This document shows positions 50,506 through 60,922 of a stretch of 64,000 nt of DNA, piece by piece. Within the stretch, counting starts at the first letter, position 1, and each line of letters opens with the position of its first letter. Location: the NCBI RefSeq assembly GCF_001500065.1, contig NZ_LQIN01000049.1:62001-126000 (forward strand). The letters are read 5' to 3'. Under the pieces are notes generated by a model. The model had not been told where the DNA came from. It did no database searches and saw nothing but the letters and a program-made list of their open reading frames with translations. A program made the position numbers and the translations under genes. This DNA comes from Mycobacterium sp. IS-3022. GTDB taxonomy: Bacteria; Actinomycetota; Actinomycetes; Mycobacteriales; Mycobacteriaceae.

Positions 50506-50934
50506 GTGACCGTTCCCTCACCGACGTCCGTGCGGCAGGCCGCTGTTCTCGTGGCCGCCGAGGGTGTCGTCGCGCTGGCGGCAGCTTTGGTCTACGTCGT
50601 GAGCGGGTTCGGCCGGGCCGAGGAATCGGGGCTGAACAAGTACGGCACCGCGCTGTGGTTCGCGATCATGGGTTCGGCTGTGCTGGCCGCGGCCTGGGCG
50701 TTGTGGACCGGCAGGCGGTGGGGCCGCGGCATCGCGGTGTTCGCGCAACTGCTGCTGCTGCCCGTGGTTTGGTACATGGGCGTGGGCTCGCATCAGTGGA
50801 TCTACGCCGTTGCCCTCGGCGTGGTGGCGGTGGTGACGCTGGTTCTGCTGTTCAGCCCGTCGGCGCTGCAGTGGGTGGGCGCTCAGGGCGATTCCGCGGC
50901 CAGCGCCGACAGATCGGGCCCCGAGACCCGGTAG
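50506..50934 (+). CDS. Four-helix integral membrane protein (Rv3217c-like)
   Basis: 142 residues with four hydrophobic segments (about 12-32, 48-68, 76-95, 98-117). Conserved in mycobacteria, function unknown. Its 3' end overlaps the GNAT gene on the other strand by 52 bases. Confidence 0.82.
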   Translation: MTVPSPTSVRQAAVLVAAEGVVALAAALVYVVSGFGRAEESGLNKYGTALWFAIMGSAVLAAAWALWTGRRWGRGIAVFAQLLLLPVVWYMGVGSHQWIYAVALGVVAVVTLVLLFSPSALQWVGAQGDSAASADRSGPETR

Positions 50935-51368
50935 GTGATCCAGTCGGTCTGCGGCTTGCCGCCGACGGTGTCGTAGAGCGCGATCGCGTTGACGTTCCAG
51001 TCGAGCACCGCCCACGACAGCCGGCTGTATCCATGTTCGACGCATTCGCGGGCCAGAGTGGCCAGCAGCTTGCGGGCCAGCCCGCGCCGTCGGAACTGCG
51101 GCCGCACATACAGGTCTTCGAGGTAGATTCCCTCGACACCGTCCCATGTGGAGAAGCTGCGGAACCACAACGCGCCCGCAGCGGCCTGCCCGTCGATTTC
51201 GGCGATGTGGCCCTGCACGGTCGCCGGCTCGGTGAAAAGCGCTCGGCGCAACTGGTTTTCGGTGACGGTGCATTCGTGCGCCGCATGTTCGAACTCGGCG
51301 AGCTCGTGGATCATCGCGGTCAGCTCGGGCTCGTCGCCCCGCCGCACCCGCCGGATCAGCTCGGTCAC
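50883..51368 (-). CDS. GNAT-family N-acetyltransferase
   Basis: 161 residues from GTG 51368, overlapping the entC stop by GTGA. Acetyl-CoA loop in LEDLYVRPQFRRRGLARKLL, like diamine/spermidine acetyltransferases (SAT1 type), with NAIALYDTVGG near the C-terminus. It ends a gpm2-entC-GNAT operon. Substrate inferred only from similarity. Confidence 0.9.
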   Translation of the reverse strand: MTELIRRVRRGDEPELTAMIHELAEFEHAAHECTVTENQLRRALFTEPATVQGHIAEIDGQAAAGALWFRSFSTWDGVEGIYLEDLYVRPQFRRRGLARKLLATLARECVEHGYSRLSWAVLDWNVNAIALYDTVGGKPQTDWITYRVSGPDLSALAAESP

Positions 51369-52459
51369 GGTTCGACACCCAGAGCGGTGAGGATGGTGTG
51401 GAATTTCGTCGTGGTTTCGTCGAGTTCGTCGTCTGGATCGGACTCGGCGACGATGCCGCCACCGGAATACGCTTCGGCTGTGCGGCGATCCGCCGACAGC
51501 TGCGCGCAGCGGATCGACACCACCCAACGGCCGTCACCGCGCTGATCGCACCAGCCGACGGCGCCGGCGTAGAAGCCGCGGTCGCCCTCCAGTTCGCCGA
51601 TCAAGTCGGCCGCATCGGCCGTGGGCACACCGCCGACCGCGGGGGTTGGGTGCAGGGCGATAGCCAAATCCAATGCGGTAGTGGACGTTTCGCGGAGGTT
51701 GCCGGTGATACGGGTCGCCAGATGCCATACCGCGTCGGTCTTGCGCAGTGCCGGCTCGGCCGCGACGTCGAGATCCGTGCACAGCGGCTCAAGCACGTCG
51801 CGGATCGTGTCGACCACCAGCTGGTGCTCGTGGCGGTTCTTCGCCGACGCGGCCAGCGCGGCACCGTTCGCCTCATCGGTGTCCGGATCCGGGGAGCGGG
51901 GCGCCGATCCCGCGAACGGCGCGCAGACCACATGATCGCCGCGGCGGGCCACCAGCAGCTCCGGGCTCAGGCCAACCAGCACCGCCCCCGAGTAACCGCC
52001 GCCCGCGGCGGTCAGATCGGCGAGGTAGCCGTTGGCGGCCGGGTCCGCGTCGACGAGCCGGTGCAGGACGGTGCGCGCATCCAGCGGGCCGCCGGCGGCC
52101 AACCGCAGCGCACGGGCCAGCACGACCTTGTGCAGCCCGCTCGACGGGTTGTTCAACCGGTCCACCGCCTCGGCGACCCGCGAGCGATGTTCGTCCGGGT
52201 CAGGCAGCGTCTCGGCGATGCGCACGTCGGGCAGCGGACGAAGCGGCCACTCCGGCACCGCGTCGAGGAACTGAACACTCTGCGGCCGGATCAGGGCAGC
52301 CGGTTTGGTCATGTCGAAAGGCAACGCGCCCACGATGATCGGAGCACTGTGCGACGCGAGCGCGGCGCGCGCGTCGGCGACTTTCGGGAATGCGGTGTGC
52401 ACCCCCTCCGCGACGACGGCGCCACGGGAGGCCAGGACGAAGGACGGCTCGCGAGTCAC
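51365..52459 (-). CDS. entC: Isochorismate synthase EntC
   Basis: 364 residues of the chorismate-using family: HKVVLARALRL, LVGLSPELLVARRG, HEHQLVVDTIRDVL, HPTPAVGGVPT and EGDRGFYAGAVGWCD with active-site Lys, Glu and His positions of the menF/entC group. Converts chorismate to isochorismate, for menaquinone or siderophore synthesis. GTG 52459 overlaps gpm2 stop. Same position as Rv3215. Confidence 0.93.
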   Translation of the reverse strand: MTREPSFVLASRGAVVAEGVHTAFPKVADARAALASHSAPIIVGALPFDMTKPAALIRPQSVQFLDAVPEWPLRPLPDVRIAETLPDPDEHRSRVAEAVDRLNNPSSGLHKVVLARALRLAAGGPLDARTVLHRLVDADPAANGYLADLTAAGGGYSGAVLVGLSPELLVARRGDHVVCAPFAGSAPRSPDPDTDEANGAALAASAKNRHEHQLVVDTIRDVLEPLCTDLDVAAEPALRKTDAVWHLATRITGNLRETSTTALDLAIALHPTPAVGGVPTADAADLIGELEGDRGFYAGAVGWCDQRGDGRWVVSIRCAQLSADRRTAEAYSGGGIVAESDPDDELDETTTKFHTILTALGVEP

Positions 52460-53067
52460 CGCGGTTTACACGGATCCCGGTGGCCGGTCAGCCCCTGCGC
52501 AATGATCTGGCGGATCGCGTGCTCGAAGCCGAGCACCGCGACGGAAGCCGGCGCCATCGCGAACCGGATGCCGTCGGCCACCGGCATCTCAACCCACCGC
52601 GCGATCACCGAGCGGGAAAAGTGCGCATGCCCGACGAACACCACGTCGCGCGACTCCATGTGCGTGAGGGCCAACTCGACGGCGCGGTCCGCGCGCTGGG
52701 TGACCTCAGCGACGCTCTCGCCGCCGTCGGCGCCGTGCGTCCAGATCAGCCAGTCGGGGACGGTCTGACGGATCTGTGGCGTCGTCAGCCCCTCGTAGCG
52801 GCCGTAGTCCCATTCCTGCAGGAGCGGGGACACCTCGTCGACGGTCAGCCCGGCCAGTTCGGCGGTGTCCGCGGCGCGCCGCATCGGGCTGCTGAGCACC
52901 AGCGGGTTGTCGAGTTCGAGTTCGGCCAGCGCTTCGGCCGCGAGTTTGGCTCGCGCCCGGCCCGTTTCCGTGAGCTCGAGATCCGTGCGGCCGGTGTGCC
53001 GACCGCTCTTCGACCACTCCGTCTCGCCGTGACGAAGCAGTACCAGGCGGTGCTGCAGGAGGCTCAC
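52456..53067 (-). CDS. gpm2: Histidine phosphatase (Gpm2-like, acid phosphatase)
   Basis: 203 residues from GTG 53067. The phosphoglycerate-mutase superfamily signature LVLLRHGETEW places His near residue 11 as the phospho-acceptor, with VVFVGHAHFSRS carrying the second His. Rv3214 of M. tuberculosis, same length, is an acid phosphatase despite its mutase name. First gene of the gpm2-entC-GNAT operon, divergent from the parA-like gene with 60 bases. Confidence 0.93.
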   Translation of the reverse strand: MSLLQHRLVLLRHGETEWSKSGRHTGRTDLELTETGRARAKLAAEALAELELDNPLVLSSPMRRAADTAELAGLTVDEVSPLLQEWDYGRYEGLTTPQIRQTVPDWLIWTHGADGGESVAEVTQRADRAVELALTHMESRDVVFVGHAHFSRSVIARWVEMPVADGIRFAMAPASVAVLGFEHAIRQIIAQGLTGHRDPCKPR

Positions 53068-53127
53068 GTTGACTGATTCTGCCGCACGGCCCGTCGCGGC
53101 GTGCCTGCCCGTGCAACGATGAACCTC

Positions 53128-53925
53128 GTGACTCGAGTACTTGCGGTCGCCAATCAAAAGGGTGGGGTAGCCAAGACGACGACGGTGGCGTCGTTGGGTG
53201 CGGCGATGGTGGAGAAGGGTCTGCGGGTGCTGATCGTCGACCTCGACCCGCAAGGCTGTTTGACGTTCTCGCTGGGGCAGGATCCCGACAAGCTGCCGGT
53301 GTCGATCCACGAGGTGCTGCTCGGCGAGGTCGAACCCGACGCGGCGTTGCTCGACACCCCGGAGGGGATGACGCTGCTGCCGGCCAACATCGACCTCGCG
53401 GGCGCCGAGGCGATGCTGCTGATGCGTGCTGGTCGCGAGTACGCGCTCAAGCGCGCGCTGGCCAAGCTCTCCGACTCCGGCTACGACGTGGTGATCATCG
53501 ACTGCCCGCCCTCCCTGGGCGTGCTCACCCTCAATGGGTTGACCGCCGCCGACGACGTGATCGTGCCGTTGCAGTGTGAGACGCTGGCGCACCGCGGCGT
53601 CGGGCAGTTCCTGCGCACCATCGCCGATGTCCAGGCGATCACGAACGCCGATCTGAACCTGCTGGGGGCGCTGCCGACGCTGTACGACTCGCGCACGACG
53701 CACAGTCGCGACGTGCTGCTCGACGTCGCCGACCGATACGACCTGCCGGTGCTGGCGCCGCCGATACCGCGCACCGTCCGGTTCGCCGAGGCCAGCGCGT
53801 CGGGCGCGTCGGTGCTGGCCAGTCGCAAGAACAAGGGCGCGCACGCGTATCGGGAATTGGCCGCGGCGCTGCTCAAGCATTGGCGCAAGGGCAAGCCGAT
53901 GCCGACGTTCGCCCCCGAAATCTAG
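53128..53925 (+). CDS. ParA/Soj-like P-loop ATPase (orphan)
   Basis: 265 residues from GTG 53128 (MTRVLAVANQKGGVAKTT). Deviant Walker A KGGVAKTTTV near 11, DLDPQGCLTFSLG, and Walker B VIIDCPPSLGVLTLN. Equivalent to Rv3213c. No parB or parS-like cluster is next to it, so it is an orphan ParA relative, role unknown. Upstream ATG 53119 adds three residues and is possible. Confidence 0.92.
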   Translation: MTRVLAVANQKGGVAKTTTVASLGAAMVEKGLRVLIVDLDPQGCLTFSLGQDPDKLPVSIHEVLLGEVEPDAALLDTPEGMTLLPANIDLAGAEAMLLMRAGREYALKRALAKLSDSGYDVVIIDCPPSLGVLTLNGLTAADDVIVPLQCETLAHRGVGQFLRTIADVQAITNADLNLLGALPTLYDSRTTHSRDVLLDVADRYDLPVLAPPIPRTVRFAEASASGASVLASRKNKGAHAYRELAAALLKHWRKGKPMPTFAPEI

Positions 53926-53926
53926 G

Positions 53927-53975
53927 GATTTCGGTGTAGTTCGTCGCGCTCACCGCAACCAACTACACCCAAATC
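53927..53975. terminator. Inverted repeat between convergent parA-like and Rv3212-like genes
   Basis: GATTTCGGTGTAGTT (53927-53941) and AACTACACCCAAATC (53961-53975) pair 14 of 15 bases with a 19-base loop. It fills the gap between two converging genes and acts probably as a bidirectional terminator. Confidence 0.7.
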
Positions 53976-53980
53976 ACGCC

Positions 53981-55192
53981 TCAGCCGAGCGCCACCAACT
54001 GATCGCCGCGCTGTTCGAGCAGCGTCGAGCCCGCCACCGCGGGCACCACCGGGGCCGAACCCGGCGGCCGGGCCACCGGAATATGGCGTTCGCCGCGACC
54101 GGTCTCGGGATCGAATACGTCGTAGCCGCCGGTGACAGGCACCAGCAACCGGCCCGCCATGATGGTCGCCGGCCCCACCGGCACGTTGCCGCCCACCGGC
54201 GCGACGGTGTACTTGTAGCGAAGTCCGTTGGCGGAGAACACCATTACCCTGTCACCGGTCCACCAGGTGATCAGGTCGCCCGCACGCGACATCGTGGCCT
54301 GCGGCGACGGCGGACGGGTCACCTCCGTGCCGGCGATCGTCGCGCCCGTCTCGTCGACGATGTTCACGGTGGGTTTGGGTGCGGGTACGTAGACGGCGGT
54401 CGTGGTGTCGGCGACCGCCACCACCCGCGCGCCGGAGTCCTTCCGCACGCCCGGCTGCGGCACGTACTTCAACTCGGGCGTGTCCTCCTCGTCGGAGGGC
54501 CGCAGCAGCGTGAGGCGCAGATCCGGCTGCCGCGGGCACGCCTCGAGCACCGACACCGCGCTGGAACTGGCCTGCGCCGACATCAACCGGCACAGCGGCG
54601 ACGTCGGGGTGTCCGGTTTGATCCGGGCGTCGAGTGCGCCGTAACTGATCATCCGGACCATGTCGGAGCGCCACAGTTCGAGACGGTTCTCGCCCGCCGA
54701 CAGCACGGTGGTGCCGTCGGAAGTCAGCGTCACCTCGTCATCGGCATACGACGTCCGCGCCGGCCCCCGCTGTCCGGTCTTGGCGTCGATGGTGCTGACC
54801 TGGCCGCATCCTCGCACGTCCGGGTATACCGCCACCGCGTACTGGTAGACGTAGCTGACCCCGCACAGCTCGAGGTCACGCGAATAGCTCCACAGCGTGT
54901 CGCCCGTCGCGGGATCGCGGCCCTGGACGGTGCTGCCGTCGCCGGTCACCACGGCGCCGCCCACGACGAGCGGCCTCGTCGTGCGCCCGCTGGGTGCGGT
55001 CCACAACTGGCGCACCGACTGCGGAACCGCCTTGGCGGGGGTCAGCGGCGGAACCGGGGCGGCGGCGGGCTTGCTGATCGTTGCCCGTGCGTCGCTGGTC
55101 CACCAGACCAAACCGGCCGTCACCGCGACCACGACGCCAATCGCCAGAGCCACGAGCAAGTCGGTTCGGGTGCGGCGTTCGGGTTTGACCAT
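53981..55192 (-). CDS. Membrane-anchored beta-propeller protein (Rv3212-like)
   Basis: 403 residues. N-terminal helix (about 12-32, LLVALAIGVVVAVTAGLVWW) as an uncleaved anchor; then an exported PQQ-like propeller with repeats such as VVTGDGSTVQGRDPATGDTL and ISTIDAKTGQRG. Function unknown, conserved in mycobacteria. ATG 55192, 18 bases after the rhlE stop, suggesting one transcript with rhlE. Confidence 0.85.
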   Translation of the reverse strand: MVKPERRTRTDLLVALAIGVVVAVTAGLVWWTSDARATISKPAAAPVPPLTPAKAVPQSVRQLWTAPSGRTTRPLVVGGAVVTGDGSTVQGRDPATGDTLWSYSRDLELCGVSYVYQYAVAVYPDVRGCGQVSTIDAKTGQRGPARTSYADDEVTLTSDGTTVLSAGENRLELWRSDMVRMISYGALDARIKPDTPTSPLCRLMSAQASSSAVSVLEACPRQPDLRLTLLRPSDEEDTPELKYVPQPGVRKDSGARVVAVADTTTAVYVPAPKPTVNIVDETGATIAGTEVTRPPSPQATMSRAGDLITWWTGDRVMVFSANGLRYKYTVAPVGGNVPVGPATIMAGRLLVPVTGGYDVFDPETGRGERHIPVARPPGSAPVVPAVAGSTLLEQRGDQLVALG

Positions 55193-55210
55193 CGCGCGGC
55201 CGGGGCCTCG

Positions 55211-56671
<1,461 letters not shown>

Positions 56672-56892
56672 ACGCGAAAACGAGGCCTTTCGATTGTCAT
56701 CCTCATGGGCTTCCACGCGCGCACGAGTTCGACAAAAGTTATGGCCGGTGAAGACCAGAGCCCTGCGCTGAGGTAGGCGGGCCGACTGCGTGCACGCACA
56801 TTTCCTGGGTGGCGGCGAGCTTTCGTCAGTGCCGCTGCCCGAAACCATCATACCTGGTGATGTTCGCCCGTCGGGCCAAGCGCGGTGACGTT

Positions 56893-56898
56893 TAGAGT
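56893..56898 (+). promoter_or_regulatory. -10 box for a leaderless transcript
   Basis: TAGAGT is a TANNNT element seven bases before the ATG at 56906, with no Shine-Dalgarno. Predicts transcription from the start codon itself. Confidence 0.45.
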
Positions 56899-56905
56899 TG
56901 GGCCC

Positions 56906-57601
56906 ATGAACTCGACGCCACCGGCACCCGGGCAAACCGACTCGGCGACGTCAGGTGTGTCGGCCGAACATCCCGGCGTCAACGAACTTTTCGCGCTGCT
57001 GGCCTACGGCGAGGTGGCGGCGTTCTACCGGCTCACCGACGAGGCGCGGATGGCGCCGAACCTGCGCGGGCGCATCAACATGGCCAGCATGGCGGCCGCC
57101 GAGATGAACCATTACGAGGTGCTGCGTGACGCGCTCGAGCGCCGGGGGGTGGAGGTCGTGCCGGCGATGACGAAATATGCGTCGGCACTTGAGAATTACC
57201 ACCGGCTGACCACTCCGAGCACCTGGCTCGAGGCGTTGGTCAAGACCTATGTCGGCGATGCTCTCGCCGCGGACTTCTACCTCGAGATCGCCGACTCCAT
57301 GCCCGACGAGGTCGCCGAAGTGGTGCGCGCGGTGCTGTCGGAGACCGGCCACTCGCAGTTCGTCGTCGCCGAGGTGCGGGCGGCGGTGACGGCCAGCGAG
57401 AAGCAGCGGCACCGGCTCGCGCTGTGGTCGCGTCGACTGCTCGGTGAGGCGATCACCCAGGCGCAATTCGTGTTGGCCGATCACGACGAGCTGGTCGATC
57501 TGGTGATGGCCAGCGGCGAAGGGCTGACGCAGCTGACCGAGTTCTTCGACCGACTGCAGCGCACACACACCTCCCGCATGCAGGAGTTGGGGCTGGCCTG
57601 A
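56906..57601 (+). CDS. Ferritin-like fold protein (Rv3210c-like)
   Basis: 231 residues. Four-helix bundle with carboxylate/histidine ligands: LLAYGEVAAFYRL, MAAAEMNHYEVL (E-x6-H pattern), and VLSETGHSQFVVAEV. It is related to the ferritin-like domain seen in MiaE and similar proteins; iron or other metal binding is likely, activity unknown. ATG 56906 chosen by the -10 spacing. Confidence 0.85.
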   Translation: MNSTPPAPGQTDSATSGVSAEHPGVNELFALLAYGEVAAFYRLTDEARMAPNLRGRINMASMAAAEMNHYEVLRDALERRGVEVVPAMTKYASALENYHRLTTPSTWLEALVKTYVGDALAADFYLEIADSMPDEVAEVVRAVLSETGHSQFVVAEVRAAVTASEKQRHRLALWSRRLLGEAITQAQFVLADHDELVDLVMASGEGLTQLTEFFDRLQRTHTSRMQELGLA

Positions 57602-57619
57602 CCCGCCCGCCTGAGCGCG

Positions 57620-58384
57620 CTACTGGGTGCAGCTGGCGATCATCGAGTTGTTGTTCTGCGCGGTGATCAGCGTGCCCGCGGCGTCGGTGATGCTGCAGTT
57701 CAGCTGCCCGGCGACGCTGGTCGCGGTGACCGACTTGAGCTCCACACCGGGTTCGAGGACCACCTGTTTGGCCCACGGCAACGCGACGTTGACCTCGGTC
57801 TTCAGGGCGCCCTGGCCATCGGTGTAGATCACCGTCACGAGGTCGATCAGCTGGCGGTTGCCCGTCACCCGGTAGGTGATGGTGCGCGGCGATACCGGTG
57901 CAGGCGGCGGGACGGCCGCGGGCTGAGTGGAGGTGGGTGGCGCCGTCTGAGCGGTCGGGGTCTCGGCGGTCGGGCTGACGGTCGTGACCGTTTCCGGCGG
58001 CAGCGACGAGGGGACAGGCTGGGTGGCGCCGGCGCGCGGGGCGGTCGTGGTGGCCGGCGCGCTCGACAGCGTGGGGGCGTCGGAGGTCGCGGTGGCCGAC
58101 ACCGAACCGCTGTCGCCGCCGCCGAGGATGATGCCGGTGGTTCCGATTGCGATGAACAGGATCACGCCGGCGATTCCGGCCACCCACATCCAGCGCCGAT
58201 CGATGCGCTCCTCGTCGTACTGCTGCTCGTAGTCGTCGTAGTCGTCGTAGTCCTCGGGGGCCGGCATCCCGTCGTATTCGTAGTCGAGCTCGGGGGCCGG
58301 TGGTTCGGCGTACCCGGCGTAGCTGGGGATCCGTTCGGTCGGGGTCAGCGAATACGGTGAATGCGCGGTGTAAGGCCTGTTCAT
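57620..58384 (-). CDS. Thr/Pro-rich membrane protein with MmpS-like C-domain
   Basis: 254 residues. Acidic N-terminal tail (Asp/Tyr-rich, 40-60), a single helix (about 65-88), a long Thr/Pro/Ser linker (90-165) and an exported C-terminal beta domain (TITYRVTGNRQL to the end) similar to MmpS proteins, with paired cysteines (LNCSITD, IASCTQ). Related to Rv3209. Adaptor role for a transporter is possible, but no MmpL lies beside it. Confidence 0.82.
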   Translation of the reverse strand: MNRPYTAHSPYSLTPTERIPSYAGYAEPPAPELDYEYDGMPAPEDYDDYDDYEQQYDEERIDRRWMWVAGIAGVILFIAIGTTGIILGGGDSGSVSATATSDAPTLSSAPATTTAPRAGATQPVPSSLPPETVTTVSPTAETPTAQTAPPTSTQPAAVPPPAPVSPRTITYRVTGNRQLIDLVTVIYTDGQGALKTEVNVALPWAKQVVLEPGVELKSVTATSVAGQLNCSITDAAGTLITAQNNNSMIASCTQ

Positions 58385-58617
58385 ATGGGTTTTCCCGGGT
58401 CGTGTAGGGCACGGAAACTGTTGCCGGGCCTGATGCTATCGATGCTGGAGTGACGGGTGAGGTTCAGCGGCTGGTGTGTTGGTTACGGTCCGGACTCGGT
58501 TCGGTCGCCGTTGGTCTCGGAGCTTCGCTGACCGCGAACTCACCGGCGCGCGGCGAGCGGCGCGCCGTCCATTAGCCTTGCGTCAAGTTCTTCGGTGCAA
58601 CGGAAAGGGACCACGGC
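58385..58617. other. Divergent promoter region
   Basis: 233 bases between the MmpS-like gene (minus) and the DUF3107 gene (plus). No coding sequence recognised. A short GC-rich segment with GGCGCGCGGCGAGCGGCGCGCC near 58545-58567 forms overlapping inverted repeats. Should contain both promoters; no -10/-35 pair is clear. Confidence 0.35.
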
Positions 58618-58863
58618 GTGGAGGTCAAGATCGGTGTCACGGACAGCCCGCGCGAGCTGAGCTTCAACAGCGCGCAGACACCAAGCGAGGTGGAGAAACT
58701 GTTCACCGACGCGCTGGCCAAGGACTCGGGCGTGCTGGCGCTGACCGACGAGAAGGGTCGGCGTTTCCTCGTGCAGACATCCAAGATCGCCTACGTGGAG
58801 ATCGGCGCCGCCGATGTTCGGCGCGTCGGCTTCGGGGTCGGGCTCGGGGCTAAGACCGGGTGA
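58618..58863 (+). CDS. DUF3107 protein (Rv3208A/TB9.4-like)
   Basis: 81-residue small cytosolic protein (MEVKIGVTDSPRELSF, TKSQ-type EVEKLFTDAL, and ADVRRVGFGVG end) of the actinobacterial DUF3107 family. GTG start. Its last 14 bases overlap the TetR gene end on the other strand. Function unknown, but the pair is conserved. Confidence 0.88.
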   Translation: MEVKIGVTDSPRELSFNSAQTPSEVEKLFTDALAKDSGVLALTDEKGRRFLVQTSKIAYVEIGAADVRRVGFGVGLGAKTG

Positions 58864-59515
58864 GCGGCACGTGTGACAGGCCGCCCCAGGCGAACTGCAC
58901 GGTGCCCTCGACCGCGTCGTCCTTCGAGATCGGCCGGTCATTGTTGAGCCAGTAGCGCGCGGAGTCCACGCTGATCGCCACCAGGCCGACCGCGATCATC
59001 CTGGCGCGGTGCGCCTCCAGTCCGGAATCGCGGCTGATCAGGTCGAACACCGCGTCGGTGCACGCCTCGGTCGCCACCTTGACCTGCGCGGCGACCTGGG
59101 GTTCGTTGACGTAGTCGTTCTCGAAGATCAATCGGTAGCCCTGGCCGTCGTGCTCTATGAAGTCGAAGAACGCCTGGACCGCGGCGCGCAGTCGCTGACG
59201 GTTGTCGGTGGTGGTGCGCAGCGCCTGGCGCACCCCGGACACGAGGTTTTCCACGTGCTTGGCCAGCACCGCCAGATACAACTCCAACTTCGACGAGAAG
59301 TGTTGGTAGAGAACCGGTTTGCTCACGCCGGCCCGGTCGGCGATCTCGTCCATTCCTGCGGCGTGGTAGCCGCGATCGACGAAAACCTCGCTGGCAGCGG
59401 CCAGTAGCTGACCGCGGCGCTCATCGCGCGGCAGCCTGCTGCCCCGGCGGTTCAACACTTCGCCGCTGCCCGGCTGTGCGCCTCTCCTCGCGGCGGTGTT
59501 GGCGAGATCGCTCAT
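58850..59515 (-). CDS. TetR-family regulator (Rv3208-like)
   Basis: 221 residues from ATG 59515, with AAGGAAG upstream. Helix-turn-helix AAGMDEIADRAGVSKPVLYQHFSSK; C-terminal domain with LIFENDYVNEPQVAAQ. The N-terminal 30 residues are basic and unstructured. Target unknown; the divergent gap to the DUF3152 gene has an 8-base direct repeat TCTGGCTC (59537, 59547). An ATG at 59527 adds four residues. Confidence 0.9.
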   Translation of the reverse strand: MSDLANTAARRGAQPGSGEVLNRRGSRLPRDERRGQLLAAASEVFVDRGYHAAGMDEIADRAGVSKPVLYQHFSSKLELYLAVLAKHVENLVSGVRQALRTTTDNRQRLRAAVQAFFDFIEHDGQGYRLIFENDYVNEPQVAAQVKVATEACTDAVFDLISRDSGLEAHRARMIAVGLVAISVDSARYWLNNDRPISKDDAVEGTVQFAWGGLSHVPLTRS

Positions 59516-59677
59516 CACTTCCTTCATTTGAAGTCGTCTGGCTCTATCTGGCTCAGTTTTTCGCAATGACACTACTACCGTTGGCAATGCGCGCACGTGA
59601 GGTACGGCTCACAGCGACTCCAGCCGTCGGTGGCGCGCCGAGAGTTCGACGGCGCTGGCCTGTGTCATCCTGTTTCG

Positions 59678-60739
59678 GTGACCTACGACTCCCGCACGCG
59701 AGGAGGCCAACTGGGTCCAGAGCGTCGCGGCAGCGGCCGCGTGCCCGTGCTGCGCGACGAGTGGCGCGAGCCGTTGCGCGCCCAACGCGACCCGCTTGCC
59801 GAGAGCTCGGGAAGGGTCAGGTCCAATCGGGCCGAGCACCGCGGAATTCGCAAGCAGACGTGGCTCGGCCGCTTCCTTTCCACCTACGGCTGGCGGGCGT
59901 ACGCGCTTCCAGTGCTGGTCGTGGTGACCGCGGTTGTCGTCTACCAGACGATCACCGGCACCAGCGCGCCCGCACCCATGCAGGCCGAGGGCCCGGTGCA
60001 GGGTCCGCCGACCATCGGGGTGGCCAGCACGGCGATCATCGGCGCCCCGCCGAAAGGCTTGACACAGTTCGACGCGAACCTGCCGACCGGAATCCTGCCG
60101 CAGGGCGGGCCGTTCACCCAAGCCGGCGCCAAGACGTGGCACATCGTGCCGGGCACCACCGCGCAGGTCGGGCAGGGCACCGCGAAGGTGTTCAGCTACA
60201 CCGTCGAGGTCGAGAACGGCATCGACACCGCGACGTTCGGCGGTGACGAGGCGTTCGCCCGCATGGTCAGCGAGACCCTGGCCAACCCCAAGAGTTGGAC
60301 GCACAACCCGCAGTTCGCATTCGTCCGCCTCGACGCGGCGTCGAACATCGAGCCCGACTTCCGGATCTCGCTGAGCACGCCGATGACCGTGCGCGAGGGC
60401 TGCGGATACGACATCCAGCTGGAGGCGTCCTGCTACAACCCGGCTTACGCCGACGGGCAGCCGCGCGTCTTCATCAACGAGGCGCGCTGGGTGCGCGGGG
60501 CGGTCCCGTTCCAGGGCGATGTCGGCTCGTATCGGCAGTACCTGATCAACCACGAGGTCGGCCACGCGATCGGCTATCAGCGGCACGAGCCGTGCGGGGG
60601 CAACGATCAACTGGCGCCGGTGATGATGCAGCAGACGTTCTCGACCAACAACAACGACGCCGCGCGCTTCGACCCGCAGTCGGTGCAGCCCGACAACCAC
60701 ACCTGCAAGCCCAACCCCTGGCCATATCCGATCGCCTGA
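59678..60739 (+). CDS. DUF3152 exported protein with HExxH zinc-protease-like motif
   Basis: 353 residues from GTG 59678. A basic cytoplasmic N-terminus (about 70 residues), one helix (near 78-97) and an extracytoplasmic DUF3152 domain containing HEVGHAIGYQRH (His292, Glu293, His296, His303). This is a zinc metalloprotease signature with a third His close to the metzincin spacing. The cysteines GCGYD, ASCYN, EPCGG and HTCKP may form disulfides. Homologue of Rv3207c. Protease activity is not proven. Confidence 0.88.
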   Translation: MTYDSRTRGGQLGPERRGSGRVPVLRDEWREPLRAQRDPLAESSGRVRSNRAEHRGIRKQTWLGRFLSTYGWRAYALPVLVVVTAVVVYQTITGTSAPAPMQAEGPVQGPPTIGVASTAIIGAPPKGLTQFDANLPTGILPQGGPFTQAGAKTWHIVPGTTAQVGQGTAKVFSYTVEVENGIDTATFGGDEAFARMVSETLANPKSWTHNPQFAFVRLDAASNIEPDFRISLSTPMTVREGCGYDIQLEASCYNPAYADGQPRVFINEARWVRGAVPFQGDVGSYRQYLINHEVGHAIGYQRHEPCGGNDQLAPVMMQQTFSTNNNDAARFDPQSVQPDNHTCKPNPWPYPIA

Positions 60740-60806
60740 CCGAGACCTGCGTCACCCCCTCGTTGGGCGAAAGTGCAGGTTTGCACCCGACACGCCGACG
60801 TTTTCC

Positions 60807-60852
60807 AGCGTTTCCCGCACGCTCACGGGCCGCCGATCGTGCGGGAAGCGCT
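60807..60852. terminator. Inverted repeat between DUF3152 gene and moeZ
   Basis: AGCGTTTCCCGCACG (60807-60821) and CGTGCGGGAAGCGCT (60838-60852) pair over 15 bases with one wobble around a 16-base loop. Likely terminates the DUF3152 transcript ahead of the moeZ promoter. Confidence 0.6.
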
Positions 60853-60922
60853 GACGTCTCATTGCTGTTGAAAGTCGTACCTGCTGAGATGGTCTAGAGA
60901 CGTCAAACAAGGAGATTTCTCG

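Noticed and set aside
53068..53880. N-terminal extension of gpm2
   Set aside because: Antisense to the parA-like gene. The GTG at 53067 yields the exact family length.
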